64,000 nt of DNA from Aromatoleum toluclasticum ATCC 700605. GTDB lineage: Bacteria > Pseudomonadota > Gammaproteobacteria > Burkholderiales > Rhodocyclaceae. Under the pieces are notes generated by a model. The model saw only the letters and a program-made list of their open reading frames with translations. It did not search any database and had not been told where the DNA came from. The position numbers and the translations under genes are program-made. The DNA lies in contig NZ_KB899512.1 of NCBI RefSeq assembly GCF_000378245.1, positions 28,768 through 92,767 on the forward strand. The letters run 5' to 3'. This document shows positions 1 to 8,314 of the stretch, piece after piece. Numbering within the stretch: the stretch's first letter is position 1; the number at the start of each line of letters is the position of its first letter.

Positions 1-942
1 CATGGAGCCGACTGCGTCTACCTCGGCTTCAAGGACGCGACCAACGCCCGCAACTTCACCGGCCTGAATTTCGACGCCAAGGCGATGACCGAAGGCGTGC
101 GCTACGCCCACGACCGCAAGCGCAAGGTGCTGGTCGCTCTCAACACCTACCCGCAGGCCGGCAACTGGTCCGGCTGGACGGCGGCCGTGGACCGCGCCGC
201 CGACCTCGGCATCGACGCGATCATCGTCGCCGACCCGGGCCTGATGGCCTACGCACAGAAGAAGCACCCGCAGCTGCGCCTGCACCTGTCCGTGCAAGGC
301 TCGGCGACCACCTACGAGGCGATCAACTTCTACGCCGAGCGCTTCGGCATCCAGCGCGCCGTGCTGCCGCGCGTGCTGTCGCTGCCGCAGGTGCAGCACG
401 TCATCGCCAACACCAAGGTCGAGATCGAGGTGTTCGGCTTCGGCGGCCTGTGCGTGATGGTCGAAGGCCGCTGCGCGCTGTCGGCCTACGCGACCGGCGA
501 ATCGCCCAACTGCAACGGAGCCTGTTCGCCCGGCAAGCACGTGCGCTGGGAACAGACGCCCCAGGGCATGGAAACGCGGCTGAACGGCATCCTCATCGAC
601 CGCTTCGACGACGGCGAGCGTGCCGGCTACCCGACGCTGTGCAAGGGCCGCTTCGACGTGAACGGCGAGACCTACTACGCGATCGAGGAACCGACCAGCC
701 TCAACACGCTGGAATTGCTGCCCGATCTGGCCCGTGCCGGCGTGCGCGCGATCAAGATCGAAGGCCGCCAGCGCAGCCCCGCCTACGTCGCGCAGGTCAC
801 GCGCGTGTGGCGCGAGGCGATCGACCGCGTGATGCGCGACGCCGACAGCTTCGCCGTGCAGCCGGCGTGGATCGCCGAACTCGACAAGGTTTCCGAAGGC
901 CGCAGCCATACGCTCGGCGCGTACTACCGGCCGTGGAAGTGA
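1..942 (+). CDS. ubiU: UbiU, O2-independent ubiquinone biosynthesis protein (peptidase U32 family), 5' partial
   Basis: The reading frame is open from base 1, so the N-terminus lies outside the window. It is a U32-family protein with the GGLC...GRC signature. Codons at 451, 472, 523 and 640 are cysteines spaced 7, 17 and 39 residues apart, exactly the spacing of the four [4Fe-4S] ligands known for E. coli UbiU. UbiU works with UbiV as an O2-independent hydroxylase in ubiquinone synthesis, using prephenate as oxygen donor. ubiV follows after 8 bp and then ubiT, the canonical anaerobic ubiquinone set. Only the missing 5' end is uncertain. Confidence 0.95.
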   Translation, partial: HGADCVYLGFKDATNARNFTGLNFDAKAMTEGVRYAHDRKRKVLVALNTYPQAGNWSGWTAAVDRAADLGIDAIIVADPGLMAYAQKKHPQLRLHLSVQGSATTYEAINFYAERFGIQRAVLPRVLSLPQVQHVIANTKVEIEVFGFGGLCVMVEGRCALSAYATGESPNCNGACSPGKHVRWEQTPQGMETRLNGILIDRFDDGERAGYPTLCKGRFDVNGETYYAIEEPTSLNTLELLPDLARAGVRAIKIEGRQRSPAYVAQVTRVWREAIDRVMRDADSFAVQPAWIAELDKVSEGRSHTLGAYYRPWK

Positions 943-950
943 ACACCACC

Positions 951-1847
951 ATGAAAATCGCTCTGGGTCCCCTGCTCTACTACTGGTCGCGCCAGCAGAC
1001 GCTGGAGTTCTACGCACAGGTCGCGGAAAGTCCCGCCGACATCGTCTATCTCGGCGAGACGGTGTGCTCGCGCCGCCACGAACTGCGCGCCGAAGACTGG
1101 CTCGACGTCGCCGCGATGCTCAAGGCTGCCGGCAAGGAAGCCGTGCTGTCCTCGCAGTCACTGATCGAGTCCGAATCCGACCTCAAGGCCCTGCGCCGCG
1201 TCATCGCGCAGGACGAATTCCGCGTCGAGGCCAACGACATGTCGGCGGTGAACCTGCTGACCAAGGCCGGCCGCCGCGACTGGATCGCCGGCCCGACGCT
1301 CAACATCTTCAACCCGCAGACGCTGTCGATGATGGCCGAAGCGGGCGCGACGCGCTGGATGGCGCCGCCCGAGATGTCCGGCGCCGTGCTGGCCGAACTC
1401 CTCGCCTCCGGCGCCCCCGCGATCGAGACCGAAGTGCTCGCCTGGGGGCGGCTACCGCTCGCCCATTCGGCGCGCTGCTTCACCGCCCGCCACTACAACC
1501 TGCAGAAGGACACCTGCGAGTTCAAATGCCTGGGCATGAAGGACGGCCTCGTGCTGCGCACCCGCGAAGGCGAGCCCTTCCTGACCCTCAACGGCGTGCA
1601 GACGCAGTCCGCGCGCGTGCACAACCTGCTCGGCGACCTGCCGACGCTGCGCGACACGGCCCAGGTGCTGCGCGTGAGCCCGCAGGGCGACGACACCGTG
1701 CGCGTGCTCGAACTCTTCCGCGACGCGATCACCGGCACGCTGTCGCCGCAGGACGCCTTCGCCCAGAGCAAGGCGCTGATGGTCGAGGCCCCGTGCAACG
1801 GCTTCTGGCACGGCCGCCCCGGCGTCGAACAGTACGTCTCCGCCTGA
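951..1847 (+). CDS. ubiV: UbiV, O2-independent ubiquinone biosynthesis protein (peptidase U32 family)
   Basis: This is a 298-residue U32-family protein, the usual UbiV length. Cysteines at 39, 176, 189 and 193 reproduce the C-(n)-C-x12-C-x3-C iron-sulfur ligand pattern of E. coli UbiV. The ATG at 951 is chosen because it follows the ubiU stop by 8 bp and gives the expected MKIALGPLLYYW N-terminus; longer in-frame starts would lie inside ubiU. It forms a heterodimer with UbiU for anaerobic ring hydroxylation of ubiquinone precursors. It is certainly part of a ubiUVT operon. Confidence 0.95.
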   Translation: MKIALGPLLYYWSRQQTLEFYAQVAESPADIVYLGETVCSRRHELRAEDWLDVAAMLKAAGKEAVLSSQSLIESESDLKALRRVIAQDEFRVEANDMSAVNLLTKAGRRDWIAGPTLNIFNPQTLSMMAEAGATRWMAPPEMSGAVLAELLASGAPAIETEVLAWGRLPLAHSARCFTARHYNLQKDTCEFKCLGMKDGLVLRTREGEPFLTLNGVQTQSARVHNLLGDLPTLRDTAQVLRVSPQGDDTVRVLELFRDAITGTLSPQDAFAQSKALMVEAPCNGFWHGRPGVEQYVSA

Positions 1848-1872
1848 ATCCGTTTTCCTGGAGTCACATCCG

Positions 1873-2376
1873 ATGAGCAGCTTCCGCATCCCGGCCTTCA
1901 CGCTCCCCGCGCCGCTCGCGCGCATCGCGGCTCACCTGCCGCAGCGCCCGCCGACCCTCGCGCTGACCACGGCGCTCAACCTCGCGCTCGGCCGCGTGCT
2001 GTCGCGCGAGGACCTCGAGCCGCTGAGCGGCCGCCACCTGCGCATGCGCGTGCGCGACGCCGGCCTGACACTCGACTTCACGCTCGGCCCGCGCGGCTTC
2101 GTGCCGCTGTCGAGCGGCGGCGAGCCCGACCTCACGCTGACCGCCAACGTGCGCGACTACATCGCGCTCGCGCTGCGCGAGGAAGATCCCGACACGCTGT
2201 TCTTCGGCCGCCGCCTGCTGATGGAAGGCGCGACCGACCTCGGCCTGCTGGTGAAGAACACGCTCGACGCCGTCGACTGGGACGCCCTGCACGCGGAATA
2301 TGCACCCTCCAGCGTGCTGCGCCGCCTCAACCCGCTCACCCGCAGCCGTCCGCAGCAGTCGCTCGGGGCGCACTGA
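1873..2376 (+). CDS. ubiT: UbiT, SCP2-domain lipid-binding accessory factor for anaerobic ubiquinone synthesis
   Basis: The protein has 167 residues with an SCP2 (sterol-carrier-type) domain over roughly residues 30-130, including the GEPDLTLTA strand typical of the family. UbiT is thought to bind the hydrophobic ubiquinone precursors and replaces UbiJ under anoxia. The gene starts 25 bp after ubiV with GGAGT upstream, so it is the third gene of the operon. A perfect hairpin 19 bp after the stop may end the transcript. The assignment rests on domain type plus the ubiU-ubiV context. Confidence 0.9.
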   Translation: MSSFRIPAFTLPAPLARIAAHLPQRPPTLALTTALNLALGRVLSREDLEPLSGRHLRMRVRDAGLTLDFTLGPRGFVPLSSGGEPDLTLTANVRDYIALALREEDPDTLFFGRRLLMEGATDLGLLVKNTLDAVDWDALHAEYAPSSVLRRLNPLTRSRPQQSLGAH

Positions 2377-2394
2377 GCGGTCTGCGCACACAAT

Positions 2395-2426
2395 CCTGTG
2401 GGAGCGGCTTCAGCCGCTCCCACAGG
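2395..2426. repeat. REP-like palindrome after ubiT
   Basis: Two perfect 14-bp arms (2395-2408 and 2413-2426) flank the tetraloop TTCA. The arm core GTGGGAGCGGC is the same as in the larger inverted repeat at 43539-43614, so this is a dispersed REP-type element rather than a one-off terminator. No T-run follows it on either strand. It could still attenuate ubiUVT transcription. Confidence 0.8.
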
Positions 2427-2502
2427 GCGGCTCCCCCACCGGGCTCATCCACCCGACATCCGCGCTAGAATCGGGGTTCCGAATCACGCCCCGACCCGCC
2501 CG

Positions 2503-3582
2503 ATGCCTCTTGCGCGTGCCGTGTCATCCCTGCCGCGCCACCTCGCCTTCGCGTACGGACTGCTGATCGTCTACGCGTGCCTGCACCCGCTCACCGGCTG
2601 GCGGCCGACCGGGCTGCCGCTGCTCGACTTCCTCGCCGCGCCCTGGCCCAAGTACTACCGCAGTGCCGACATCGTCCTCAACGTGCTCGGCTTCCTGCCC
2701 TTCGGCTTCGTCCTCGCGCCCGCCCTGCCGCAGCGAATCGGGCGCGTCGCGGGCGTCGCGGGAGCCACGCTCATCGCGGCGCTCCTGTCCTTCTCGATGG
2801 AAGTGACGCAGAATTTCCTGCCGACGCGCGTCCCGTCGAACGTCGATCTCGCCTGCAACACCACGGGCGCCCTGCTCGGGGCGCTGGCCGGCGCACGCTG
2901 GGGCCACCCGCTGTTCGACCAGAGCGGCTGGCTGCACCGCTGGCGCTCGGCGCGCATCATCCCCGGACACATGGGCGACCTTGGGCTGATCCTGCTGGGC
3001 CTGTGGCTGCTCGCGCAGTTCACGCCCGACCGCGTACTGTTCGGCAGCGGCGACCTGCGCCAGCTGCTGGGCCTGCCGACGCCGCTGCACTTCGAGCCCG
3101 AACGCTACATCCTGCTCGAGACCGTGCAGGTCGCGATCACGATCGTCGGCGTGGGGCTGTTCGCACGCTGCATGATGCGCAGCGCCTCGCCATGGCCGGT
3201 CGCACTGCTCCTGCTGCTGGGCATGGGCGCGAAATCGGTCGCGACCGCATCCTTCTACATCCCCGGGGAGGCGCTGCTGTGGCTCACGCCGGGTACGCGC
3301 CAGGGGCTGCTGCTGGGCCTGCTCGTGCTCGCCGCGGCGCTGCTGCTGGCGAGCGTGTTGCAACACGCGCTCGCCGGCGTCGCGCTGCTCGCGGCCACCA
3401 GCCTCACCAACCTGCTGCCCGAGAACCCCTACTTTGAGGTCGGCCACCACATGCTCGGCCAGGGCAACTTCCTCAACTTCCACGGCCTCACCGAACTCAG
3501 CGCCAACCTGTGGCCCTTCCTCGCGCTCGCCTACCTGTCCGCGGTGGGCCTGTGGCGCGGGGAGCATCTCACGCGGCGCTGA
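2503..3582 (+). CDS. VanZ-like integral membrane protein
   Basis: This 359-residue polytopic membrane protein has an N-terminal VanZ-like domain over about residues 10-135. Visible features are DIVLNVLGFLPFGFVLAP, SMEVTQNFLPTR and DLACNTTGALLG, which match the VanZ core. A C-terminal half with five or so hydrophobic segments follows. The ATG at 2503 is preferred because earlier in-frame starts would run through the REP palindrome. VanZ-like proteins have no settled biochemical role outside teicoplanin resistance. Function is unknown here, and the gene may be transcribed on its own after ubiT. Confidence 0.8.
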   Translation: MPLARAVSSLPRHLAFAYGLLIVYACLHPLTGWRPTGLPLLDFLAAPWPKYYRSADIVLNVLGFLPFGFVLAPALPQRIGRVAGVAGATLIAALLSFSMEVTQNFLPTRVPSNVDLACNTTGALLGALAGARWGHPLFDQSGWLHRWRSARIIPGHMGDLGLILLGLWLLAQFTPDRVLFGSGDLRQLLGLPTPLHFEPERYILLETVQVAITIVGVGLFARCMMRSASPWPVALLLLLGMGAKSVATASFYIPGEALLWLTPGTRQGLLLGLLVLAAALLLASVLQHALAGVALLAATSLTNLLPENPYFEVGHHMLGQGNFLNFHGLTELSANLWPFLALAYLSAVGLWRGEHLTRR

Positions 3583-3655
3583 GCGGCCCGACGGCTATAA
3601 TCGCTCGCATTGCGGAGCGGCCCGGCGCCGGCGCCGCCACCTCCCGGAGTCCCCG

Positions 3656-3976
3656 ATGAGTTATTTCAAGCACCACGTTTTCTTCTGCTGCAATCAGCGC
3701 GAACCCGGCAACACCTGCTGCAACGACCACAAGGCGACGGTCATGCAGACCTACGCCAAGGACCGCATCGCCGCGCTGGGGCTCAAGGGCCGCGGCAAGA
3801 TCCGCATCAACAAGGCCGGCTGTCTCGACCGCTGCGACGAGGGGCCCGTGCTGGTCGTGTACCCGGACAACGTCTGGTACACCTACATCGACCAGGACGA
3901 CATCGACGAGATCATCAATGAGCATCTCGTCCATGGCCGCGTCGTCGAACGCCTGCGCCTGCCGGATAACGCATGA
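3656..3976 (+). CDS. Thioredoxin-like [2Fe-2S] ferredoxin domain protein
   Basis: A 106-residue protein with the thioredoxin-like ferredoxin fold signature: Cys pairs at 11/12 and 21/22 in the N-terminus and the GCLDRC motif (C56, C60), followed by the GPVLVVYPD strand. These cysteines are expected to hold a [2Fe-2S] cluster. The ATG at 3656 follows a GGAG at 3645-3648. Its stop overlaps the start of the next hydrolase gene by four bases (ATGA), so the two are translationally coupled. The redox partner is unknown. Confidence 0.88.
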   Translation: MSYFKHHVFFCCNQREPGNTCCNDHKATVMQTYAKDRIAALGLKGRGKIRINKAGCLDRCDEGPVLVVYPDNVWYTYIDQDDIDEIINEHLVHGRVVERLRLPDNA

Positions 3977-4620
3977 CCCGGCCGCAGCCTCCCGAGAGCG
4001 TCCTGCTGCGCGGACGCGACGGCGCGATCGAGGCGCTGATCGACACCCCCGAACGGGTGCGCGGCATCGCGCTGGTGTGCCACCCGCACCCGCTGTTCGG
4101 CGGCACCAACACCAACAAGATCGTGCATACGCTGGCGCGCACGCTGCGCGAGCTGGGCTACGCGGTCGTGCGCCCGAACTTCCGCGGCGTCGGCAAGAGC
4201 GAAGGCGAGCACGACCACGGCAGCGCCGAAACCGAGGACATGCTCTCGGTGATCGCGTGGATGCAGTCGCGCTGGGGCACCCTGCCGCTCGCGCTGGGCG
4301 GCTTCTCCTTCGGCGCCCACGTGCAGACGCGCGTCGCCGCGCGGCTCGCCGACGGCATGACGCCCGCGCACCGCATCGTGCTGGTCGGCACCGCGGCGGG
4401 CGACGTGAGCGGCGCACGCAGCTACACCACCGGCCCCGTACCGAAGGACACGCTGGTGATCCACGGCGAGGAAGACGACACCGTTCCCCTCGCGAACGTG
4501 CTCGACTGGGCGCGGCCGCAGAACCTGCCCGTGGTCGTCGTACCGGGCGCGGACCACTTCTTCCACGCCCGCCTCACCCTCATCCACGACATCATCCTGC
4601 GCAACTGGGCGCCGCTGTGA
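3973..4620 (+). CDS. Alpha/beta hydrolase (dienelactone hydrolase-like)
   Basis: A 215-residue cytosolic alpha/beta hydrolase. Visible motifs are HPHPLFGGTNTNK near the N-terminus, the FRGVGKSEG loop, the nucleophile elbow GGFSFGAH, and acid/His candidates in HGEEDDTVP and PGADHFFH. This subgroup (KANL3/Tex30-like or dienelactone hydrolase-like) lacks a defined substrate. Its start overlaps the ferredoxin stop and a GST follows after 28 bp, forming a likely three-gene operon. Confidence 0.85.
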   Translation: MTRPQPPESVLLRGRDGAIEALIDTPERVRGIALVCHPHPLFGGTNTNKIVHTLARTLRELGYAVVRPNFRGVGKSEGEHDHGSAETEDMLSVIAWMQSRWGTLPLALGGFSFGAHVQTRVAARLADGMTPAHRIVLVGTAAGDVSGARSYTTGPVPKDTLVIHGEEDDTVPLANVLDWARPQNLPVVVVPGADHFFHARLTLIHDIILRNWAPL

Positions 4621-4648
4621 GCGGCGCGCCACTTCACCGGAGAACGCC

Positions 4649-5260
4649 ATGAAGCTCTTCGCCTCGCTGACCAGCCCCTACGCACGCAAGATCCGCATCA
4701 TCCTCGCGGAAAAGTCCCTGCCTTACGAGCTGATCGTCGATTCGCCGTGGGAGGCGAACACGCGCATCCCCGACGTGAATCCGCTGGGCAAGGTGCCCGC
4801 ACTCGAGACCGACGACGGCGAGGTGTTCTTCGATTCGCCGGTGATCGCGGGCTATCTCGAGATCATCGCCGGCGCCCCGAAACTCCTGCCGGCCGACCCG
4901 CTCGAAGCGCTCCGCGTGCGCCAGATCGAGGCGCTCGCCGACGGCGTGACCGACGCCGCGGTGCTCGCGCTGCTCGAATCGCGCCGCCCCGAGGGCCTGC
5001 GCAGCGAACCCGAGATCGACCGCCAGATCGACAAGGTCGACCGCGCGCTCGACGCGCTCGAAACGCGCGCGAGCGGACGCGACTGGATGTACGGCAACGC
5101 GATAAGCCTGGGCGACATCGCCGTCGCCGTCGCGCTCGGCTACCTCGACCTGCGCTTCCCGCAGCATGAATGGCGCCGCGAGCACCCCTCGCTGGCCGCC
5201 CTTGCACGGCGCATGTTCGCGCGTCCGAGCTTCACCACGACGAAGCCGCCGGTCGGCTGA
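4649..5260 (+). CDS. Glutathione S-transferase family protein
   Basis: A 203-residue GST with an N-terminal thioredoxin fold ([14 protein letters not shown], the [10 protein letters not shown] cis-proline loop and the DSPVI glutathione-binding turn) and a C-terminal all-helical domain including the [15 protein letters not shown]-capping region. The serine at the start of SPYARK would be the catalytic Ser/Cys position. It resembles the YibF/stringent-starvation-like bacterial GSTs. The upstream TTCACCGGAGAACGCC provides a clear ribosome binding site. Confidence 0.9.
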   Translation: MKLFASLTSPYARKIRIILAEKSLPYELIVDSPWEANTRIPDVNPLGKVPALETDDGEVFFDSPVIAGYLEIIAGAPKLLPADPLEALRVRQIEALADGVTDAAVLALLESRRPEGLRSEPEIDRQIDKVDRALDALETRASGRDWMYGNAISLGDIAVAVALGYLDLRFPQHEWRREHPSLAALARRMFARPSFTTTKPPVG

Positions 5261-5264
5261 TGCC

Positions 5265-6245
5265 GTGACGGGAGTGCCCGCTGCAATCCGTGACCTCGCC
5301 CTCGCCAGCCCGCTGGAGATCCGCGGGCTGCGCAAGCGCTACGGCGACAACGAGGTCGTCGCCGGCATCGACCTCCGCCTGCGCGCAGGCGAATGCTTCA
5401 CGCTGCTGGGCCCCAACGGCGCAGGCAAGACCACGACGCTGCGCTGCGCGCTGGGCCTCACCCGCCCCTCGGGCGGCGAGATCTTACTCGCCGGCCTGCC
5501 GGTGCCCGAGCGTGCGCGCGAGGCGCGCATGCGGGTGGGCGTGGTGCCGCAGCAGGACAACCTGGACCCCGACTTCACCTGCGCCGAGAACCTCCTCGTG
5601 TATGGCCGCTACTTCGGCCTCGACGACGCGACGATCACGGCACGCATCCCCGAACTGCTGGCCTTCGCCGGTCTGGAAAGCAAGCGCGACGCGCGCATCC
5701 AGTCGCTGTCGGGCGGCATGAAGCGGCGCCTGACGCTCGCGCGCGCGCTCGTGAACCGCCCCGACCTGCTGATCCTCGACGAGCCGACGACCGGCCTCGA
5801 TCCGCAGGCACGCCACCTGATCTGGGAGCGCCTCAAGCAGCTGACCCGCAACGGCACGACCGTGCTGCTGACGACGCACTTCATGGACGAGGCCGAGCGC
5901 CTCGCCGACCGGCTCGCGATCCTCGACGCCGGGCGCATGCTCACCGAGGGCAGCCCGCGCGAAGTGATCGCGGCGCAGATCGAGGCGCAGGTCGTCGAGG
6001 TGTATGGCGACTGGAACGGTGCCGCGCGCAACGGTACGAGCGGCGCACAGGCCTGGGCGGAGGCGCACGCGGGTGCGTTCGCGCGCCGCTACGAAGTGAG
6101 CGGCGAGACCGCCTTCTGCTACCTCGACGACGCGGCGCCGCTGATGGCCCACCTCGCGGAGCAGCAGGGGCTGCGCTACCTGCGCCGGCCGGCGAACCTC
6201 GAGGATGTGTTCCTCAAGCTCACCGGCCGCGACCTGCGCGACTGA
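5265..6245 (+). CDS. ABC transporter ATP-binding protein, NodI/DrrA type
   Basis: An ABC ATPase with Walker [10 protein letters not shown], signature LSGGMKRR, Walker [14 protein letters not shown] and the switch histidine in [11 protein letters not shown]. The pattern is that of NodI/CcmA-like exporters. It starts at GTG 5265 just after the GST stop; GTG 5274 is equally possible, whereas the ATG at 5166 would overlap the GST gene heavily. The length is 326 residues. The adjacent NodJ-like permease completes a two-component exporter. Calling it nodI would overstate function, since no nodulation genes are near. Confidence 0.88.
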   Translation: MTGVPAAIRDLALASPLEIRGLRKRYGDNEVVAGIDLRLRAGECFTLLGPNGAGKTTTLRCALGLTRPSGGEILLAGLPVPERAREARMRVGVVPQQDNLDPDFTCAENLLVYGRYFGLDDATITARIPELLAFAGLESKRDARIQSLSGGMKRRLTLARALVNRPDLLILDEPTTGLDPQARHLIWERLKQLTRNGTTVLLTTHFMDEAERLADRLAILDAGRMLTEGSPREVIAAQIEAQVVEVYGDWNGAARNGTSGAQAWAEAHAGAFARRYEVSGETAFCYLDDAAPLMAHLAEQQGLRYLRRPANLEDVFLKLTGRDLRD

Positions 6246-6258
6246 AGAGACCGCTCCG

Positions 6259-7056
6259 ATGGCGACCATCCCCCTCCGCTCGACCTTCCGCGCCCCGCGC
6301 CTGTCGCGCCGCTTCGTGCCGGTGTGGCAGCGCAACTTCCTCGTGTGGCGCAAGCTCGCGCTGCCCTCGGTGCTGGGCAACCTCGCCGACCCGATGATCT
6401 ACCTCTTCGGCCTCGGCTTCGGCATCGGCATGCTGGTGCCCGAGATCGGCGGCGTGTCCTACATCAGCTTTCTCGCCGCCGGCATGGTGTGCTCGTCGAC
6501 GATGAACAGCGCATCCTTCGAGGTGCTGTACTCGTCCTTCTCGCGGATGCACGTGCAGCGGACCTGGGACGCGATCATGAACGCACCGGTGGAGCTCGAC
6601 GACATCGTGTTCGCGGAGCTGGTGTGGGCGGCGTCGAAGGCACTGCTGTCGGGCGTCGCGATCCTCGGCGTGATCGTCGTGTTCGGCCTCGTCGACAGCC
6701 GCTACGTGCTGTGGCTGCTGCCGCTGATCTTCCTGATCGGGCTGAGCTTCGGCGCGCTCGGTCTGGTGATGACCTCGGTCGCGCCGAGCTATGACTTTTT
6801 CATGTACTACTTCACCCTCTTCATCACGCCGATGACGCTGTTGTCCGGCGTGTTCTTCCCCGCCGAACAGCTACCGGCCGCGGTGCAGGCCGCCGCTTCG
6901 CTGCTGCCGCTCGCGCACGCGGTCGAACTCGCGCGCCCGCTGCTGCTGGGGAAACTGCCCGACGACATCCTGCTGCATCTGGCCGTGCTCGCAGCCTACG
7001 GCGTCGGTGGTTTCTGGGTCGCGCTGGGGCTGACGCGGCGGCGGCTGCTCGGCTGA
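6259..7056 (+). CDS. ABC transporter permease, NodJ/ABC-2 type
   Basis: A 265-residue ABC-2 family permease with about six transmembrane segments and the NodJ-like FLAAGMVCSSTMNSASFE and MTLLSGVFFPAEQLP motifs. It starts 13 bp after the ATPase stop and must form the membrane part of the same exporter. The family exports lipo-oligosaccharides, drugs or heme-related substrates; the substrate here cannot be told from sequence. An in-frame start upstream at 6205 would overlap the ATPase, so ATG 6259 is preferred. Confidence 0.9.
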   Translation: MATIPLRSTFRAPRLSRRFVPVWQRNFLVWRKLALPSVLGNLADPMIYLFGLGFGIGMLVPEIGGVSYISFLAAGMVCSSTMNSASFEVLYSSFSRMHVQRTWDAIMNAPVELDDIVFAELVWAASKALLSGVAILGVIVVFGLVDSRYVLWLLPLIFLIGLSFGALGLVMTSVAPSYDFFMYYFTLFITPMTLLSGVFFPAEQLPAAVQAAASLLPLAHAVELARPLLLGKLPDDILLHLAVLAAYGVGGFWVALGLTRRRLLG

Positions 7057-7069
7057 GGACCGGGCTGCG

Positions 7070-7405
7070 TCAGCGGCGCAACAGCGTCCCGAGGGTCACC
7101 ACGAGCATGCCGAGGCGGCGCCGGATGTGCGCCTTTTCGGCCTCGTCGCCCCCCTCGCCTTCCTCGCCTTCCCCGGCTTCGGCGAGCGCCTTGCGCAACG
7201 CCGCGATCTCCCGCCGCAGCAGCACCTCCTGCGGCACGAAGCCGGCGTTCTTCAGGATGCGGTTGACCATCCTCTGCTCGGGCGACTGGAAGGGCTCGTC
7301 GTCGAACACGAGCGGCCTGCCCGCCCCCGGCAGATGATCGAGCTCGCCGCGCCGGATCGCGTCGGCGATGCGCTGCTCGGCAAGGATGTCGAAGATCGAT
7401 GCCAT
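7070..7405 (-). CDS. DUF1992 domain protein (DnaJC28-like conserved region)
   Basis: A 111-residue protein of the DUF1992 family: DILAEQRIADAIRRGEL, LPGAGRPL and the NRILKNAGFVP segment are the conserved core. An acidic Glu/Gly-rich linker (EAGEGEEGEGG) precedes a basic C-terminal helix. The ATG at 7405 gives the standard MASIFDIL start; a longer frame reaching further upstream has no support. It converges on the permease gene with 13 bp between the stops. Function is unknown. Confidence 0.85.
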   Translation of the reverse strand: MASIFDILAEQRIADAIRRGELDHLPGAGRPLVFDDEPFQSPEQRMVNRILKNAGFVPQEVLLRREIAALRKALAEAGEGEEGEGGDEAEKAHIRRRLGMLVVTLGTLLRR

Positions 7406-7571
7406 GTCGCTCGTATCGGTAGAGTCCCGTCTTCCGCAACCCGATTCTTCAATGATAGCGCCCGGCGGGGCCGGCGACCGAGCTGCAAGCGGACGAGTTG
7501 CCGATGGCGTCCCCGCGCGAACGCGCGATCGTCGGTGCGATCGGATAACTGAAAGGGACAACTGAAAACCA

Positions 7572-7589
7572 CAACCGAAATGTCGGTTG
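7572..7589. promoter_or_regulatory. Candidate TetR-type operator upstream of acuR
   Basis: A perfect inverted repeat CAACCGA-AATG-TCGGTTG lies 32 bp before the acuR start, in the only non-coding stretch (7406-7621) beside the gene. An 18-bp palindrome just upstream of a TetR-family gene is the usual layout for autoregulation. The sequence between 7590 and 7621 is AT-rich and could hold a -10 element. Binding by the neighbouring repressor is inferred. Confidence 0.6.
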
Positions 7590-7621
7590 AGATTTCTAGG
7601 CATGCGGTCTAATATTCGGAC

Positions 7622-8257
7622 ATGGATCCTGCCGCCTCCCTCCCCCGTCGCCCTCGCGGCCGCCCGACGCGCCACGGGCACAACTATGCGGACACACGCG
7701 AACTGCTGATCCGGCGCGGCACGGAACTGCTGACCGAGCGCGGCGTCAGCGCGACGGCGCTCGACGAGGTGCTGAAGTCGGTCGGCGTGCCGAAAGGGTC
7801 TTTCTATCACTACTTCCCGAGCAAGGACGCCTTCGTCCTCGCGACGCTGGATTCCTATGCCGCCTACCTGCTGCGCAAGCTCGACCGCCACCTCGGCGAC
7901 ACGAGCCTCGCTGCGCTTGCGCGCCTGCAGTCTTTCGTTGACGACGCCTGCCGGGGCGTGGAGCGCTTCGACTTCACGCGCGGCTGCCTCGTGGGCAATC
8001 TCGGTCAGGAAGTCAGCTGTCTGGACGCGGAGATCCGGCGGCGGCTGGAGGAAATTTTCCTGGCCTGGGAAGCGCGCGTCGCCGACTGCCTGCAGGACGC
8101 CGTCACCGCCGGCGAACTGCCCGCAGGCACCGATTGCGCGGGCCTGTCGCACGCATTCTGGATCGGCTGGGAAGGCGCGATCCTGCGCGCTCGGCTGATG
8201 CGTTCGACCGAGCCGATGCGCGCGTTCTTCCGTCTTTTCAGGGCCGCACTGCGGTGA
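7622..8257 (+). CDS. acuR: TetR-family regulator, AcuR-like
   Basis: A 211-residue TetR-type regulator: N-terminal HTH over about residues 24-72 (ALDEVLKSVGVPKGSFYHYF) and an all-helical ligand domain containing TRGCLVGNLGQEV, typical of the AcuR/YxaF subgroup. It lies 57 bp upstream of and co-directional with an acuI homologue, as in the acuR-acuI locus of Rhodobacter where AcuR represses acrylate/DMSP catabolism and responds to acrylate. The symbol is based on this pairing; direct evidence for an acrylate ligand is absent. Confidence 0.85.
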   Translation: MDPAASLPRRPRGRPTRHGHNYADTRELLIRRGTELLTERGVSATALDEVLKSVGVPKGSFYHYFPSKDAFVLATLDSYAAYLLRKLDRHLGDTSLAALARLQSFVDDACRGVERFDFTRGCLVGNLGQEVSCLDAEIRRRLEEIFLAWEARVADCLQDAVTAGELPAGTDCAGLSHAFWIGWEGAILRARLMRSTEPMRAFFRLFRAALR

Positions 8258-8265
8258 TTTTTTGC

Positions 8266-8292
8266 GTCTATTTGTAGTCGTTTAGTCTATTT
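8266..8292. promoter_or_regulatory. Direct repeat GTCTATTT in the acuR-acuI gap
   Basis: Two copies of GTCTATTT (8266-8273 and 8285-8292) start 19 bp apart in the 57-bp gap between acuR and acuI, just upstream of the AAGGAG ribosome binding site at 8301-8306. They sit in an unusually AT-rich patch for this genome and could be an internal promoter or a second regulator site. No function can be shown from sequence. Confidence 0.35.
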
Positions 8293-8314
8293 ATTCCGAC
8301 AAGGAGCGAACACG

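Noticed and set aside
2524..3567. 347-codon minus-strand frame opposite the VanZ-like gene
   Set aside because: Composition is Glu/Gln/Arg-rich with no domain; the plus-strand frame has VanZ motifs and membrane helices.
5265..7056. True nodulation genes nodI/nodJ
   Set aside because: Only the transporter class matches; no nod genes or nod boxes are present, so a generic exporter is called.
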